64,000 bases of DNA from Rhea pennata. Taxonomy: Eukaryota; Chordata; Aves; Rheiformes; Rheidae. Within the stretch, counting starts at the first letter, position 1, and each line of letters begins with the position of its first letter. Location: positions 11,771,958-11,835,957 of the forward strand of contig NC_084672.1 of assembly GCF_028389875.1 (NCBI RefSeq). The letters run 5' to 3'. The notes under the pieces were generated by a model. That model was not told the origin of the DNA. It searched no databases and saw only the letters and a list, made by a program, of their open reading frames with translations. Of this stretch, positions 1 through 10,859 are shown piece by piece. The translations under genes and the position numbers were made by a program.

Positions 1-160
1 ACACTACACAGCCTACTGCAAAAATGCTGCAAAACAACGTTGGTTTAAGTTTGATGACCATGAAGTATCTGAGATCTCAGCATCATCTGTGAAATCCTCA
101 GCTGCATATATTCTCTTTTACACTTCTTATGAACAGCGAGCAGTGGAGATAGCCACATAA
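1..160 (+). CDS. USP8: USP8, C-terminal end of last exon (partial)
   Basis: This is the final piece of ubiquitin-specific protease 8, a cysteine deubiquitinase that acts on endosomes and on receptor and ESCRT cargo. The frame starts with the His codon at 2-4 in the motif HYTAYCKNA, the catalytic His box of USP enzymes. It continues through RWFKFDDHEV, which holds the acidic catalytic-site region, and AAYILFYTS, the closing beta strand of the fold. It ends EIAT followed by TAA at 158-160. The match to the known USP8 C-terminus is nearly residue for residue. The rest of the gene lies left of the window. The exon has no acceptor in view, so the entry is partial at its 5' side. Its neighbour on the opposite strand is the paralogue USP50. 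Confidence 0.95.
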   Translation, partial: HYTAYCKNAAKQRWFKFDDHEVSEISASSVKSSAAYILFYTSYEQRAVEIAT

Positions 161-695
161 AACCGTGTGGGTTAAAAAAACTGGGTTTTTTTTGGTATAA
201 GAGAAAATAGCTATGAGAGTGCATACAAATATGCAAAATTGTGACAAACATACAGTCACTTAAAGAACCTGGGGATGGTTGCAGTAGCTTCTCTGCAGCA
301 AGCTCTTTCTGATCAGTACTATAGCTTAAATCAGAAGACTGATTAATTATGCTTGTGGTAATACTGCCATCTGTGAAACCATTTTAAAGGCATACTTGCG
401 TTACCATTTATTTAAAAACAGCTATATTTTTAGCCTGCTCCAAAAATAAATTCTAACCTAGTCATTTGAAATCTATTAATGAGTAGCTTAAAATGTCTTA
501 AAATCCCAAGGCATATCTTGATTCATTTTTTTCTTTCACTGTTATGGCCTTTTCACATTTCTAACCTTAAGCTTGATTCTACTGTGAATACTCTAGAATG
601 ATGTAAACAGTTAGGAATGTAAGTGTACATATTGATTGCATACTTGCACATCAGAACTATGTATATAATAAAATGTTGTCCTTTTTGTGAGAATC
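161..695 (+). other. USP8: USP8 3' UTR with candidate poly(A) signals
   Basis: The AT-rich sequence follows the USP8 stop. AATAAA occurs at 445-450, 667-672 and 753-758 on the plus strand. The second is followed by a GT/T-rich stretch, as expected of a cleavage site near 690. The end is inferred; the 753 signal could give a slightly longer form. Confidence 0.6.
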
Positions 696-1620
696 TCTAA
701 AACTCAGAGGATTGCTTTTATCTGCCAGTTCTAAGTAATTGCAACACCACTTAATAAAAAAGCAGAGCTGTATTTTTGTTAGCTTTTGTCAATATTTTTG
801 CACTTCAGTTATTCTAAACAAACAAGATCTTCCTTTTTATTTTTTTAATATAAAATTTCATGTACACATACATTAAAAAACCTTAAGGAAGAAATGATTT
901 AAAAAACACAATATTCTCTTAAATGTACATTTAGGTTTGTTTTCATTCTCTACTCTTTGTGCAGTGGTCAGAAATCTACATAATGACAGTCTAACTCAGG
1001 TTCACAAAGTTCAGAGATTCTTCAGACTAAGAAAAAAAACTTAGTTTTCTAAACTAACTCACTTTTGGACAGATATTTTAGTTGTGTAGCGCACATTGCT
1101 CTGCTCTGTATTTGGCTTGGTTTTGCCTTTCCTGATTAGGATGGCTTTCATAAATCCTGGTCTGAGGCTTTTAATCTGTCTACACACATCTGTCTTGCCT
1201 ATAGAGCAAGTCCGATTGTTTTCCAGGAGCTTATAACCTGGGAATGAGTTTGAGATGCTAGAGGGACAAAAATGACAAATAATAGCATCTTTTTCTAGCT
1301 TTACTTTAGTGGTTGCTTCATCCCCTGCTGTTTTCAGAAACAAATGTGCCGGTGGTCTGGTCATGTGCTCGCACCCTGGTAGCCTACTGTCAGTTTCTGA
1401 AAGGAAGCTTAAAACAACACAATTTAAACAACAGAGAAACAAGATTTTTCAGGTATCAAGTGCTTCTATATACTCAGCATTTATCTCCTTTTGAGGGATA
1501 TATGAATGCTAGACTACAGGCAAATGGAACTGATGTATGTTCCTTAATGGGCTTGGAAGCTGTAGCTCCAGTGTTCTCTCTAGAAATTACTTACTTACTT
1601 CCTAAAAGACCACAACAGAT
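696..1620. other. Intergenic gap between the convergent 3' ends of USP8 and USP50
   Basis: About 0.9 kb separates the likely USP8 cleavage site from the likely USP50 cleavage site. I see no coding exon here. The short frames crossing 1059-1630 have no recognisable similarity or splice logic. Transcription from both sides converges in this gap. Confidence 0.6.
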
Positions 1621-1624
1621 TATC

Positions 1625-1725
1625 CTATAATGCAAAAAACTGTAGTTTATTGATGAAACAGGACTGAGTTAACACTGCCAGTGAGCTTGGATCACTGGCT
1701 TACTCACTGTTAGTCTTTTTCACTG
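1625..1725 (-). other. USP50: USP50 3' UTR and poly(A) signal
   Basis: A minus-strand AATAAA is at 1651-1646, about 75 nt after the stop, which predicts cleavage near 1625-1635. This is a very short 3' UTR. No other strong signal is closer. Confidence 0.6.
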
Positions 1726-1911
1726 CTAGCAGCTTTTTGTGGGTGCAGAGAAGGCTTGACAGGTGTAGAACAGAAGATACGCTGCAGCAGTCTGCACTGA
1801 GGAGTTGGGGATCGCGGTGATCTGTGAATCATCAAAGCTGTACCAGCTCTTGGTGACTGAGTGCTTGCAGAATGCTGTATAGTGGCCACCATCCAGAAAT
1901 CCAAAGTGGTT
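1726..1911 (-). CDS. USP50: USP50 exon 7, catalytic His box and stop
   Basis: Acceptor CTACAG precedes 1911. The exon encodes [18 protein letters not shown] with the catalytic His, then WYSFDDSQI and [13 protein letters not shown], and ends at a TAG codon (1726-1728). It is the opposite-strand counterpart of the USP8 exon at 1-160, with the same order of motifs. Confidence 0.93.
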   Translation of the reverse strand, partial: NHFGFLDGGHYTAFCKHSVTKSWYSFDDSQITAIPNSSVQTAAAYLLFYTCQAFSAPTKSC

Positions 1912-4900
1912 CTGTAGCAAACAATACAGTTCGTCAGAAGGCTCTCCCTCTCCTTTCAGCCAACGCTAGGAATTAGTGGGGTTTTTTTCTTTTTGGTTTT
2001 TAACTTGCCCATGGGAGCTAGAAGATCCTAGCTGCCTTGGGCCCACAAGGAGGATTATTAATTCAACTAATAAATACTTTAAAACAGTGCAAACAGACTC
2101 TTCATAGATGATGATTATGCTTTTCTATTTTGCAATATTAAATTTGCAATCCAACTAATATTCCTGATATGGGTCACTATAAGCAGGTCATAACTTAGCC
2201 TGAGTGATGGAAAAAGAGACTGCTTGTTCCTTATTTACAGACAAGGCTCCATGCAGGATCCGTTTGCGCATGCCCTGGAAAGGCTGAGGCACTTGCAATG
2301 AGGCATGATTTGTCCAGAGCGCACACGTTCTAGAATTGGGATGTGGTGGGGAGCGGGAGAGGTGGGCGATGGTCTCCGCTTTGGTTACTACTGTTACTGT
2401 ATTATGATGTTTGCAGAACATAAGGATTTGCACGTATGAAAAATTTGCAGCCCTGGGGAAAATGTACATTAGGTGCGTACGTACATGTTTAATACTGCTT
2501 ATAAATATGCTAAATTCTAAAACTAAAATGCTTTTATAGCCAGGTCATTGGTGTCTTATTACTCGAGCAAAGTGGGGGACCAATCCTCTCACACAGACTC
2601 TTAACTGCAACTATAAAAGGCAACAAAAGAAACTATTTTCTTTAGGGTTTTCACCTTTTCACTAATGACAAACGTGTGTTTGTTTTAGTTTTTATTACTG
2701 ACCTTTTAGGAAGCATTTCAGTTCAACACAAATGTGTGTATGGAGACAGAGTATGGTTAGGGCTTTTACTTATTTATTTATTAAGCCTCTGAATTTTAAA
2801 AAGTGCCTGGAACAGAGAATTATTGCTCTGACCAAGTCCAAACTAACACAAACCTCACCCACGGCGTTAGGCAGAGCACTACAGCTCAAAGTAGGAAAGG
2901 CAAAGCTCACCACTACAGCACACAAGCTGTACTTCGAGTTCCTGCGGAAGAATGGGTAACTGTAAGGAGAGAGGTCCAAGTTGCTGAGTGGATAGCAAAT
3001 GTCAGTTAAAAGTTTCTTTTTGTAGTTGCCTTGACAGTCAAACCTAAAATAAAAAAAAAATGAACTATTTTAAATAATAGTCATCTTCAGTCTTGTATTG
3101 TGGGAGTTTCTTTAGTAAACCACACTTGACTACCCAGCATTTTTCAAACAGAAAGACCTATATTCCTGTTAAGTATTATTGTAAACTGAGACAAAATGCA
3201 CTAAACCCACAAGAGAAAGATCTAGCAAAAAAAGAAAAAGGAAAAGAAAAAAATTTTGCTTCATGACACTTCTGTTTAGAAATGGACACAGGTGCCAAGA
3301 GCAGACAGAAGTCAAAGCTCTGCATCAGTGTCACTGTGTCCTACAAGTTCTGGACTGCACCATCACTGCCAGCTCTTCCTTGTCTGGCTCCTTGTCTCTG
3401 CTCTGTAGCAGCTAATCACGACATTGTACTTTTTATCTTTTATAGTTTGGCCAAGGGCTGCAGTGTGCTGGGGGGAGGGAGGAGGGTGGGGATATAAGTT
3501 ATTTTCGGCATGTAGGGGGAAGCGTATGTTAAAAGAGAAATTAAATACTAGCTTTAAATAACATCATAGTTTCTGTTATATAAACAAATGTCTGGGAAGC
3601 CCAACCACATCCACAATAAAGCTTGTTTTTATAACTGGGAGGTTGATAAGAAAGAATAACTTCTTCAGAGTAAGTTTGGCATAACTGACTACGAGTAGGT
3701 AGTGAAGTAAGTGAAGGGGGGATTCTTACACTGCCTTGCAGCTCTGTGTGTTAGACTTGATTTGGTTCAGGCATAAACAAAAATGCAATGTCTTAGCTGC
3801 ATTAAGGACAAGCAAAACACCTTGTTTTGCACGCAGAACATCATAGTCACAAACTATCCAAATAGCTATAGGAACTAGTACTCACGTTCCTGACCACAGG
3901 TACTGCTGTACTCAATCAGCCCTCTGTGGAGTTCTTCCTTCTCCTTGGAGGGAGAAGAGAGAGCAAATGCTCTGAGAGAGCACAACAGCGGGTTGCAGTA
4001 CAGAAAAAGGTAAAACACATTCGCTAAGATTTCAGGAATGCAACTTGCATGTATAACATTGCATGTATAACAGATTTCAAAAGTACTAACAAGATCTAGA
4101 TGTAGCAATATTTTATTCACATATTAGTGATTATCTTTCATGTCTCTCAAATCCCTAACATTTACCTCTTTAAATGAAAAATAATTATCTTTGGTGCCTT
4201 GGTTATGTTAGCCTTTACTGCAGCATCTTGTTTTGTCCCACACCAGGAGCAATGGATTTGGTTGTTCCAAGTCAGTGTGTCTTGCTGAAAGAAGCATCTG
4301 AGACAGTCCTGCCAAAACAAACAAACAAACAAAAAATTAAGCATTTGATCAATCAGCCTCCACCCCTGGAGACCCCAAGCAAAGTCAGAGATGGGTTCGC
4401 CATCTTCTGGAGCTCCCTCCTCTGCCCGTTGCTGCTGCAAATCAAAGCGTGGTATAGCGAGGCTGCTGTCAGGACAATACACAGAACACAAAGCTGCCAA
4501 CATTGACTTATTTTTTTCCCCTACAATTGCAGAGATATTTTAGTAAGTGAAAGAAATCCTCACAGCTGCTTTTGAACAATTCTTCCAATGTCCTTCACCC
4601 TGTGGCAGCTCAGGAGCAATCTTCCCAGTGTCACCAGCTGCATGGGCCAGAGACTGGTTTAGAAACCTCATCACAGGACCCAATCTCAATCTAAAGAATA
4701 TCCTTTAGGTCCCAGGGAACCAAAGTACCTAAAAAGCCCACATCTTTTTAATGACATGTATTAGTCTAAGCCTGCTATTCCCATGTCAAGCAGAGCCCGA
4801 CAACCGGGGACATATTGGCAGTCTTACCTGCAGAGAACACGCGCTCTCGGAGGGGATGGGGAGAGAGAGAACTGTGAAGATCTCGGGCTTGTCGGTGGTG

Positions 4901-7212
4901 GTCTCACATTCCAGGCACGTAATATCATAACTGAGCTGTCCCTCAAATAACTGTGTGATAATAGATGTTTCACTGACAGTCGCTCTGTTCTCTCTTGCAC
5001 CAGTTGCGCTTCCCTGGCATCTTCTGCTGCTTGACTATACAGGGAGGGAAGAAAAATATGTATCAGCAGAACGGAGGTAACCAACTGTTTCGCAAGTGCC
5101 TTCACGGGGTTTTAATGATCACAACGTAATGCGTTTCCTGTGTCTTGATAATCATCAAACCTGCAAGAGAAACTGGGAATGAATGCCACGACCCTTGAAA
5201 TTTTCTCCATATACTTAACAAATCTTTAAGAAGAATCTATGGGCAATAGGGCTGTTTTTAAATAATCTCTTATATCCACAATATTCTGTGCTCCATATTA
5301 CTAAGACTACAGTCTGAATAAACTGAATACTGAATAAAGCGTGGTTCATGAACACAAGCCGAGATCCTTGTGATGCCTGGGAGGGGATGGGACCTTGCAA
5401 TTTGACATTTAATCATTAGATGTCTGCGAGCTCACAGTAAAGTCCCAAGGTTTTCAAAGGTTGTAGCAATACTTACAAATACTCTCCAGAGCTGAAGATT
5501 TTTTTTTTTTTTTTTAAGAACTAGATAAAAAGTCAAGCTAAAGGGGCAAGTAAGAGTAACTAGTATTTGAACTGTTTTATTTTCAGTGCTATTTATCAGC
5601 TTTGATCACAGACAGACCTACACTGTGCTTAGGTTATTCAGAAGAGTTCCCCTGTCACCCCAGCAGCGCCTTGCATGTAACATCAAACACAACGAGCTCC
5701 GACTTGCTCGGCAGTTCTTAGCTGCACACCTTCTTCTTCTAACGTAAACCTAAAGAGGAGTTTCAACAAACTGCTACCTTCTGTGAAAGAGCGTGGTGGA
5801 TCTACAACAGGCAGGCTGCCCACTGGCTGCGTAGGGCAGTATTTAGTGTTGTCACAGAATTTGACTCCAAAATGGTATCACCTTAGCTGGTGTATAGGCA
5901 GAGCAAGAAAAAAAAACCCTTTTCTCAAAGTAATGGGGCAAAGTATGTTGTTCAGGACAAGCATGAGGGAGACACGTAATTGCTAGCAAAGCTGTTTATC
6001 AGAGGATCTGGAAGAAGAAAAAAGATGGGGGCTTGGCAGATATGAAGATTTTAAGCAGATGAAAGAGGAATAGAGGAAAAAATATGAAGCATAGGAGGAA
6101 CAAAGAGAAAAAAAGGAAGTTTGAGAAGTGAGTAAGAGGGAACTACAGAGAGCCTTAGCATGAAGATGAGGGTCTGTAATCTGATGCGGCCTGAGACAGG
6201 AAGCTCTCGAAGGAACGACTGCGTGCACGTGGCTGCGGACCACAGGAAGGAAAGGGCAATTTTAGCAGCCCCACCACGTGCCGTTTGGAGGAGGAGAACA
6301 AGGGATCACTGCATGAAACGATGCAATGATGGTGGAGATGATGAAACGCAAAGAGGAACCAGAGCGACAGCCCCAGAGGTCACAGCGGGGCTCTTGCCTT
6401 CTTGAGCGCCTCGTGGAGCTCGTTCAGCACGCAGATCAGGAACTCCTGGGCGTCCTGCTGAGTCTGCTTGGTGAACGCGGGGTACCGCTCCCCGAGGACC
6501 GAACGAAACACCTCCGGGGAAACGCAGTCAAACTCTCCAAGCCACATGTCAGACATCAGGTAGCCAAAGGCCGTCGCAGACTCGCCGTTCTCCCTTGAGA
6601 AAAATAAACAAAGATTTCACATAAAGTAGGAAAATGTGGTGGCTCTCCTCCCAAGCGGGAACATAACAGACAAACTTAGAAAATATATACAGGTACAACT
6701 CTGATGGCCTCTGTCATTTGTTTTGAGGGTCTTTGCAGATACTATAAAGTAATAGGAATCATCAGTGAGACAGCAATGACAGCGTAAAAATATATATATA
6801 TACATATATATAGTGTGAATAAATCAACTTACTTGCATAGGGCAGTTACATACTTTCCCGAGAGGAAATACTCCACAAGGGGCGACATGCTGCAGAGGCA
6901 CTGCAAAACGGCGTTCATGTAGCACGTGTTGCCCAGGTTTCGCAGGCCGGTGAGCCCTTGGTACAGGTGGTTCATCTCGTCGATCGAGTCCTTGCTGGAA
7001 TCTCTCAAGCTCTTCAAGCAAACAGAGCCGCATTTCCAGCTATCAGAGATAAACACACAGCAGGGGAAAGCTAATGTGCTGCAAAGCGTCTTGTACAATG
7101 ACGCCGAGCAACTGGCGTGGTCTTGAGGAGATGTTTCCTGCTGTGTCAAAATTGTTACAAGTCACATTCACGTTTGCTTTCACTGCGTTAGTATAGTGAT
7201 AAAGACCTGCTA

Positions 7213-7247
<35 letters not shown>

Positions 7248-8972
7248 AATATAGGCGACACCGCTAGCATCTAGGTAGTAAAAGCATTTGTCTCTAGCAC
7301 TTATCATCCTTCCCTTGGTCCCATATGGACAACCCGCACCAAGGTCTCCCCTCCCTGCACGGCTGCCTGCTTCGGCCTCGCTTCTGCCCGCTCCTGACGT
7401 TTTCTGCCGTTTCCCAGCCAGAGGCTCTGCTTCGGGGCTCCAGGAACGGCCTCGCGCCGGGAAGAGCCGCGCGGCCGTTTCGCTGAGCGCAGCACGCGCC
7501 ATCCCTCGAAGCCCCCAGACGCAGCAGAAGGACTGAGCCTCGGACGGAGGAGACGCTGTATGAGCAGTCAGGGAATCCCCAACGTCAGTAACTGATTTTG
7601 AATCTTGTTTTTAAGCCAAAATCGGAATTTTGGCAGAAAACTTGAACAAGTGCATACACTGTCCACAACCGCTTTTTTCCATATTTAAGACAGAAGAAAT
7701 ACACAGCTTATGGCAGCATTACTGTGAATTAAATGACCCTTCCTCACTGAAGGCTTAGCAGTGAGAGCACATCATTAACTAGGGGGGGTGGAGACAGGCT
7801 TCCTCGTTATCTTTTATCAGTTGTTTCTTCCCATACGAGTAACTTCTGAACTTACAATTTTAAATCTCATCTTGATATTGGAAATATGAAAAAAGCAGTA
7901 GTGCTGGAGAAGCAAAAAAACATCAACTTCTCCCATCACAGGACAGAGAACCACGAAATCTCAGGGGGGCCCTTTCCTGCACGGAGACGGTGTTCGGCAA
8001 AGCTAGCGAGAGAGCTGGGTTGCTCTTGCCCTTGTCGCTATTTCACAAACGGTTTCTTCGTATCTTCCGTGCTCTGCCATTCCCAGAACGGTGGATACGT
8101 CACTAAGAGGCATCATTTAAAGACCTGAGCTTTTAAAGTGATCCCTAAAATCAGGAATTACTTCAGAGTTACTCCTAATACTCCACTCACTCTGACCCCA
8201 CGCACAATTAGTCAGAAAGCAGAGCCAGCTGTGAGTGGTTATGCCAAGCTTTTCTCCCTACAAAATGCATGTCTTGTTTTGTTTCCTTACTAGTACAGTA
8301 CTTACATATTTCCCCAAAACATAGGTTGCATTCAGCATGCTGCTGTGAACAGGTTGCTCTAAAGAGAGACTTTTTCCTTAGAACGTTATTTGATTCACAT
8401 TAAGAAATTTTAATAGATCTGTTCTCTTGCTGCAGAAGAACTTGCATGTGCTGAAGCAAGCTGACCACCCCCAGTTAGGCAGAGGAGAGGCTGAACACGG
8501 ATCCCGCACAAGCCAGATCTGCTTGCTGATTTGCTTCTCCTGAAGAATGGTTAAGGGCTACCATTTTATGCAGAAAAAGGGGGGGAGGGGGGGACAAAAT
8601 GTAATCTCAAAAATTTTGTAGAGCAAGAAAACAGATTCTTTCCCTTCAGTTCAACAGCACTTGCCCAGGTTGCCCTTCCTGGAGCTCCCACACAGCCGTT
8701 TTCCATCAGCCAGCACCTACACAAAACCACAGCACCAGCCGTCACCTTCCAAACTTCAGCGGTGCTAGAGCCAGCGCTTCCATCAGCCGCGCCCCGAGCT
8801 CAGCGCCCCGTGCGAACGCCCAGCTCCGCGGGCGACGGCGGCGCGAAACGCAGACTCACAGGGAGCAAAACGCGTCGAAATCGTCGGGAGCGGCCGGCGC
8901 CCGGGAAGCCATCGGCCGCCGCGCAGAGCGCCTGCTCCCGCCGCGGGCCGCCGCTCACCCCCTGCTCTCCAT
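1726..8972 (-). CDS. USP50: USP50, ubiquitin-specific protease-like protein, complete (7 coding exons)
   Basis: Coding exons in transcript order are 8972-8959, 7039-6833, 6593-6398, 5034-4828, 4308-4166, 3043-2911 and 1911-1726. They total 1,086 nt, which is 361 codons plus a stop, and every junction is in phase. The family is USP (peptidase C19), closest to USP8. Visible motifs are the Cys box [17 protein letters not shown], a zinc-ribbon pair of CxxC motifs (CLEC and CSWC), the His box GGHYTAFC, and SFDD. Human USP50 is slightly shorter and, as I recall, is described as probably inactive; here the Cys, His and Asp positions all look intact. The gene lies between USP8 and TRPM7, as in human. 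The first exon is the least certain, being chosen by start context, CpG-island position, a consensus donor and matching phase. The donor after exon 3 is GC. Confidence 0.88.
2911..3043 (-). CDS. USP50: USP50 exon 6
   Basis: The exon encodes [20 protein letters not shown], then [12 protein letters not shown] and SKYSLCAVV. Acceptor TTTTAG precedes 3043 and donor GTGAGC follows 2911. It matches the human segment ending in NLCAVV. Confidence 0.88.
3470..3491 (+). other. Potential G-quadruplex motif
   Basis: Four runs of at least three G separated by 1-2 bases lie in an intron of USP50, on the non-transcribed strand. The pattern meets the usual G3+ loop rule. Function is unknown. Confidence 0.45.
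4045..4072. repeat. Perfect 14-bp tandem duplication
   Basis: The unit TTGCATGTATAACA occurs twice head to tail (4045-4058 and 4059-4072) in a USP50 intron. It looks like a recent slippage duplication. Confidence 0.8.
4166..4308 (-). CDS. USP50: USP50 exon 5, second zinc-ribbon knuckle
   Basis: The exon encodes [24 protein letters not shown] (second CxxC) and [11 protein letters not shown], the conserved strand before the C-terminal half of the fold. The acceptor is GGCAG and the donor AG|GTAAAT. It matches human USP50 closely. Confidence 0.9.
4828..5034 (-). CDS. USP50: USP50 exon 4, first zinc-ribbon knuckle
   Basis: Acceptor TATAG precedes 5034 and donor CAG|GTAAGA follows 4828. The exon encodes [18 protein letters not shown], then CLEC (first CxxC of the USP zinc ribbon), then [13 protein letters not shown]. 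The first 20 or so codons are poorly conserved. Confidence 0.87.
6001..6150 (+). other. USP50: Purine-rich tract in USP50 intron 3
   Basis: About 150 bp are strongly biased to A and G on the plus strand. One frame reads as charged Glu/Lys-rich peptide broken by stops. It may be only a polypurine tract, or a decayed retrocopy; I recognise no parent gene. Confidence 0.35.
6398..6593 (-). CDS. USP50: USP50 exon 3 with GC donor
   Basis: The exon encodes [18 protein letters not shown] and later [19 protein letters not shown], the conserved region after the Cys box. The acceptor is TCAAG just above 6593. The only donor that fits the frame is AAG|GCAAGA, so the intron starts with GC at 6397-6396. 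The next exon starts in phase 0, as this requires. Confidence 0.85.
6833..7039 (-). CDS. USP50: USP50 exon 2, catalytic Cys box
   Basis: Acceptor TAG lies at 7040-7042 and donor GTAAGT follows 6833. The exon encodes the start of the USP fold with [17 protein letters not shown], where the Cys of NTC is the nucleophile position, then [16 protein letters not shown]. This agrees with human USP50 and USP8. The exon is GC-rich at third positions compared with the flanking introns. Confidence 0.88.
7216..7246. repeat. Poly(A) homopolymer, 31 bp
   Basis: An uninterrupted run of A on the plus strand (T in the USP50 transcript), in USP50 intron 1. It lies about 175 bp upstream of the exon 2 acceptor. 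Confidence 0.9.
7315..7560. promoter_or_regulatory. GC/CpG-rich patch in USP50 intron 1
   Basis: A locally GC-rich block with many CpG dinucleotides stands out from AT-rich surroundings. It contains open frames on both strands, as GC-rich DNA often does, but no recognisable protein. It may be an intronic regulatory element or secondary promoter. Assignment is tentative. Confidence 0.35.
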
Positions 8973-9155
8973 GCCGGCCCCGCTCGCGGCCCCGGGGCCG
9001 GGGGCTCCGCAGCGCCCGGCCCCGCTTTGTGACGCCCCCGGCGTTCCCGCGTTCCGGGCCCGCGGCCGCAGCCCGGCCCCGGCCGGCTCAGTGCCGATGC
9101 GTGTTTTGGGTGGTTTTTGTAATCTCTGTGCCCTGATGGAAGGGCTCCAATGGCG
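8785..9155 (-). promoter_or_regulatory. USP50: CpG island, likely USP50 promoter
   Basis: CpG density is very high from about 8785 to 9105. A CCAAT box (9147-9151) fused to a GGCGG motif lies just outside, on the upstream side for minus-strand transcription. The proposed USP50 start codon (8972-8970) lies inside the island. No TATA box is evident, as is usual for CpG-island promoters. The 152-codon minus-strand frame spanning the island is treated as a GC-rich artefact. Confidence 0.6.
8959..8972 (-). CDS. USP50: USP50 coding exon 1 (proposed, 14 nt)
   Basis: On the minus strand the sequence reads GGCATGGAGAGCAGGG followed by a GTGAGC donor. This gives Met-Glu-Ser-Arg plus two bases of a Gly codon. 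The ATG has a good Kozak context and lies inside the CpG island. The exon ends in phase 2, exactly what exon 2 (starting with a single C) requires. This is inferred from sequence signals, not from homology. Confidence 0.55.
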
Positions 9156-9159
9156 GAGG

Positions 9160-10850
9160 AGGCTTGCTGGGAAAGCGAGGTGGCTGGAACTACCTTAAAA
9201 CCATCGTTCTCAATTAGTTCGCTAATGTTTGGAAAAACCATCAGTGGTTTAAGATTTCCTGGGAAAAAAGGGGTAGTGCCAGAAGCACCCTTTAAACTAG
9301 CTAACAGAGCAATATAGTTAACCTACACTGCTCTCTAATGACACAAGAAATTCAGATTTTCCCTATTTAACATAAAACTTGAGACCCAGAAATAACAAAT
9401 CCCTATAGTAGAGGCCCACGAAACCATTAAAAAAAATCTTAAATTATCTTATTTGTTAAGCCTCAGGCAGAGAATGTCTCTCAATGCTCTTTGGAAATAG
9501 CTGTCACTGTCATTAATCTCCTAAACTGTGTATCTGCAAACCAAAACATGAAAGCACACACACACGCCTAGTATTCAAAATCTGATGTACGATTTTGTAG
9601 GTGCATCTGGAATAGTTTATGTACCTTACTTGTGTTTCAAAAGCTTCAAAATCAGACTAAAACTCTGGGGGGGTTAAACTTTAAACAAATATATACATAT
9701 ACTTGAATATGTACAATACGTAAATAAATTTACACCTTGTATTTTTTCCCCACCCTGAAATATTTTTTGGAATTACATTTTTTTTAACGCTCTCAGCTAG
9801 CTGGGACTTCAGTCTTACTTTCTGCATATTCAGTCTGTTCAAATATGCAGAATATGAAATTGAAGTACAATGTATTTTTCCCCATTGGGCTGAGATTTTT
9901 TGAGCCCATACAGGGATACTTCACCAAAATGCTATAGAGGACTCCAGAGACAAGTAAGTGATAAGGATTTATAAAAAGGCCCACTGAAAGCAACTGCAGT
10001 GGTTTCTTTCATTTTGGATAACTGAAGTGCACCAGTCATTCCCATGACTCACGCATTTATGCACTCTATTCCCCCGTTGCAGTGTTGCAGGTGTAGATTG
10101 AAGGCTGCCCACAGCTGAGGATAAACCAAGCATCGGCCTTTCGCAAATTCTCCAAGAGTCTGTTCTGATGGAGCCCTCATCTCATTTCTACCACAGCATT
10201 TCCAGTGTTCTTGCAGCTCCTGGGGCTGGGGAGAAGGATAAATGAACCTCTAATAATACACAATTACAGAAATAAAATCCAAGCAGAATTAGGACAGTTG
10301 GAACATTGGAGAAAATAACAAGAATTGATAAAAAAAAAAAATACATAAGGAAATAATTTTACTTCGTTGTAGTTTAGCCACTTATATATGCTCTGTATTC
10401 TATGGGGCAACTCTTGATATTTTCCTAGTTCTGTCTTTTTTGATAAGAGCAGTCTTTAAAAGCATCTGGTCCCAGCTTGGAACCCAGGGTTCACTTCTAG
10501 TGGTTCAAATTCTTCTCTTGGTTAACGCTATTTTTTAATGCTCCTTGTGATTTTCTTTAGTGTCTCCTTTCTCCTCCATTTTAACAGCTTCTACAGTCTG
10601 AAAAAACAAGCCAAGGAAAAGTCAAGGTCAAAACTGTAACATTTTGATAACTATGTGTAGCTTCACATTTTGTCAAGGTAAGAATCGGCTAAAGAGATTG
10701 TCTGGGTCCAGGACATACACTTACCTCTGTCACGCTTGCAGGTTGTAAACATCCCCTCAGAAGAAAGATAACTACTTAAAACAAGTTGTCTTTATTCTTT
10801 GCCTTCCATTAACCTTTTTTTTTAATTGGTGTCTAACGTAGATGCTTCCG
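9160..10850. other. Intergenic, no gene recognised
   Basis: AT-rich sequence upstream of USP50. It holds short homopolymers and a small CA run near 9556. No exon with homology or splice logic was found. Confidence 0.5.
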
Positions 10851-10859
10851 TGTGCTTAG

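Noticed and set aside
1059-1630. Frames of 105-127 codons on both strands between USP8 and USP50
   Set aside because: No similarity or codon pattern is recognised; the region is the gap between two 3' ends.
4174-4506. 110-codon plus-strand frame
   Set aside because: It is a shadow of USP50 exon 5 on the opposite strand.
8783-9241. 152-codon minus-strand frame across the CpG island, starting MVFPNISEL
   Set aside because: The composition is typical of GC-rich DNA (Gly/Ala/Arg/Pro), there is no family motif, and it overlaps the better-supported short USP50 exon 1 in another arrangement.
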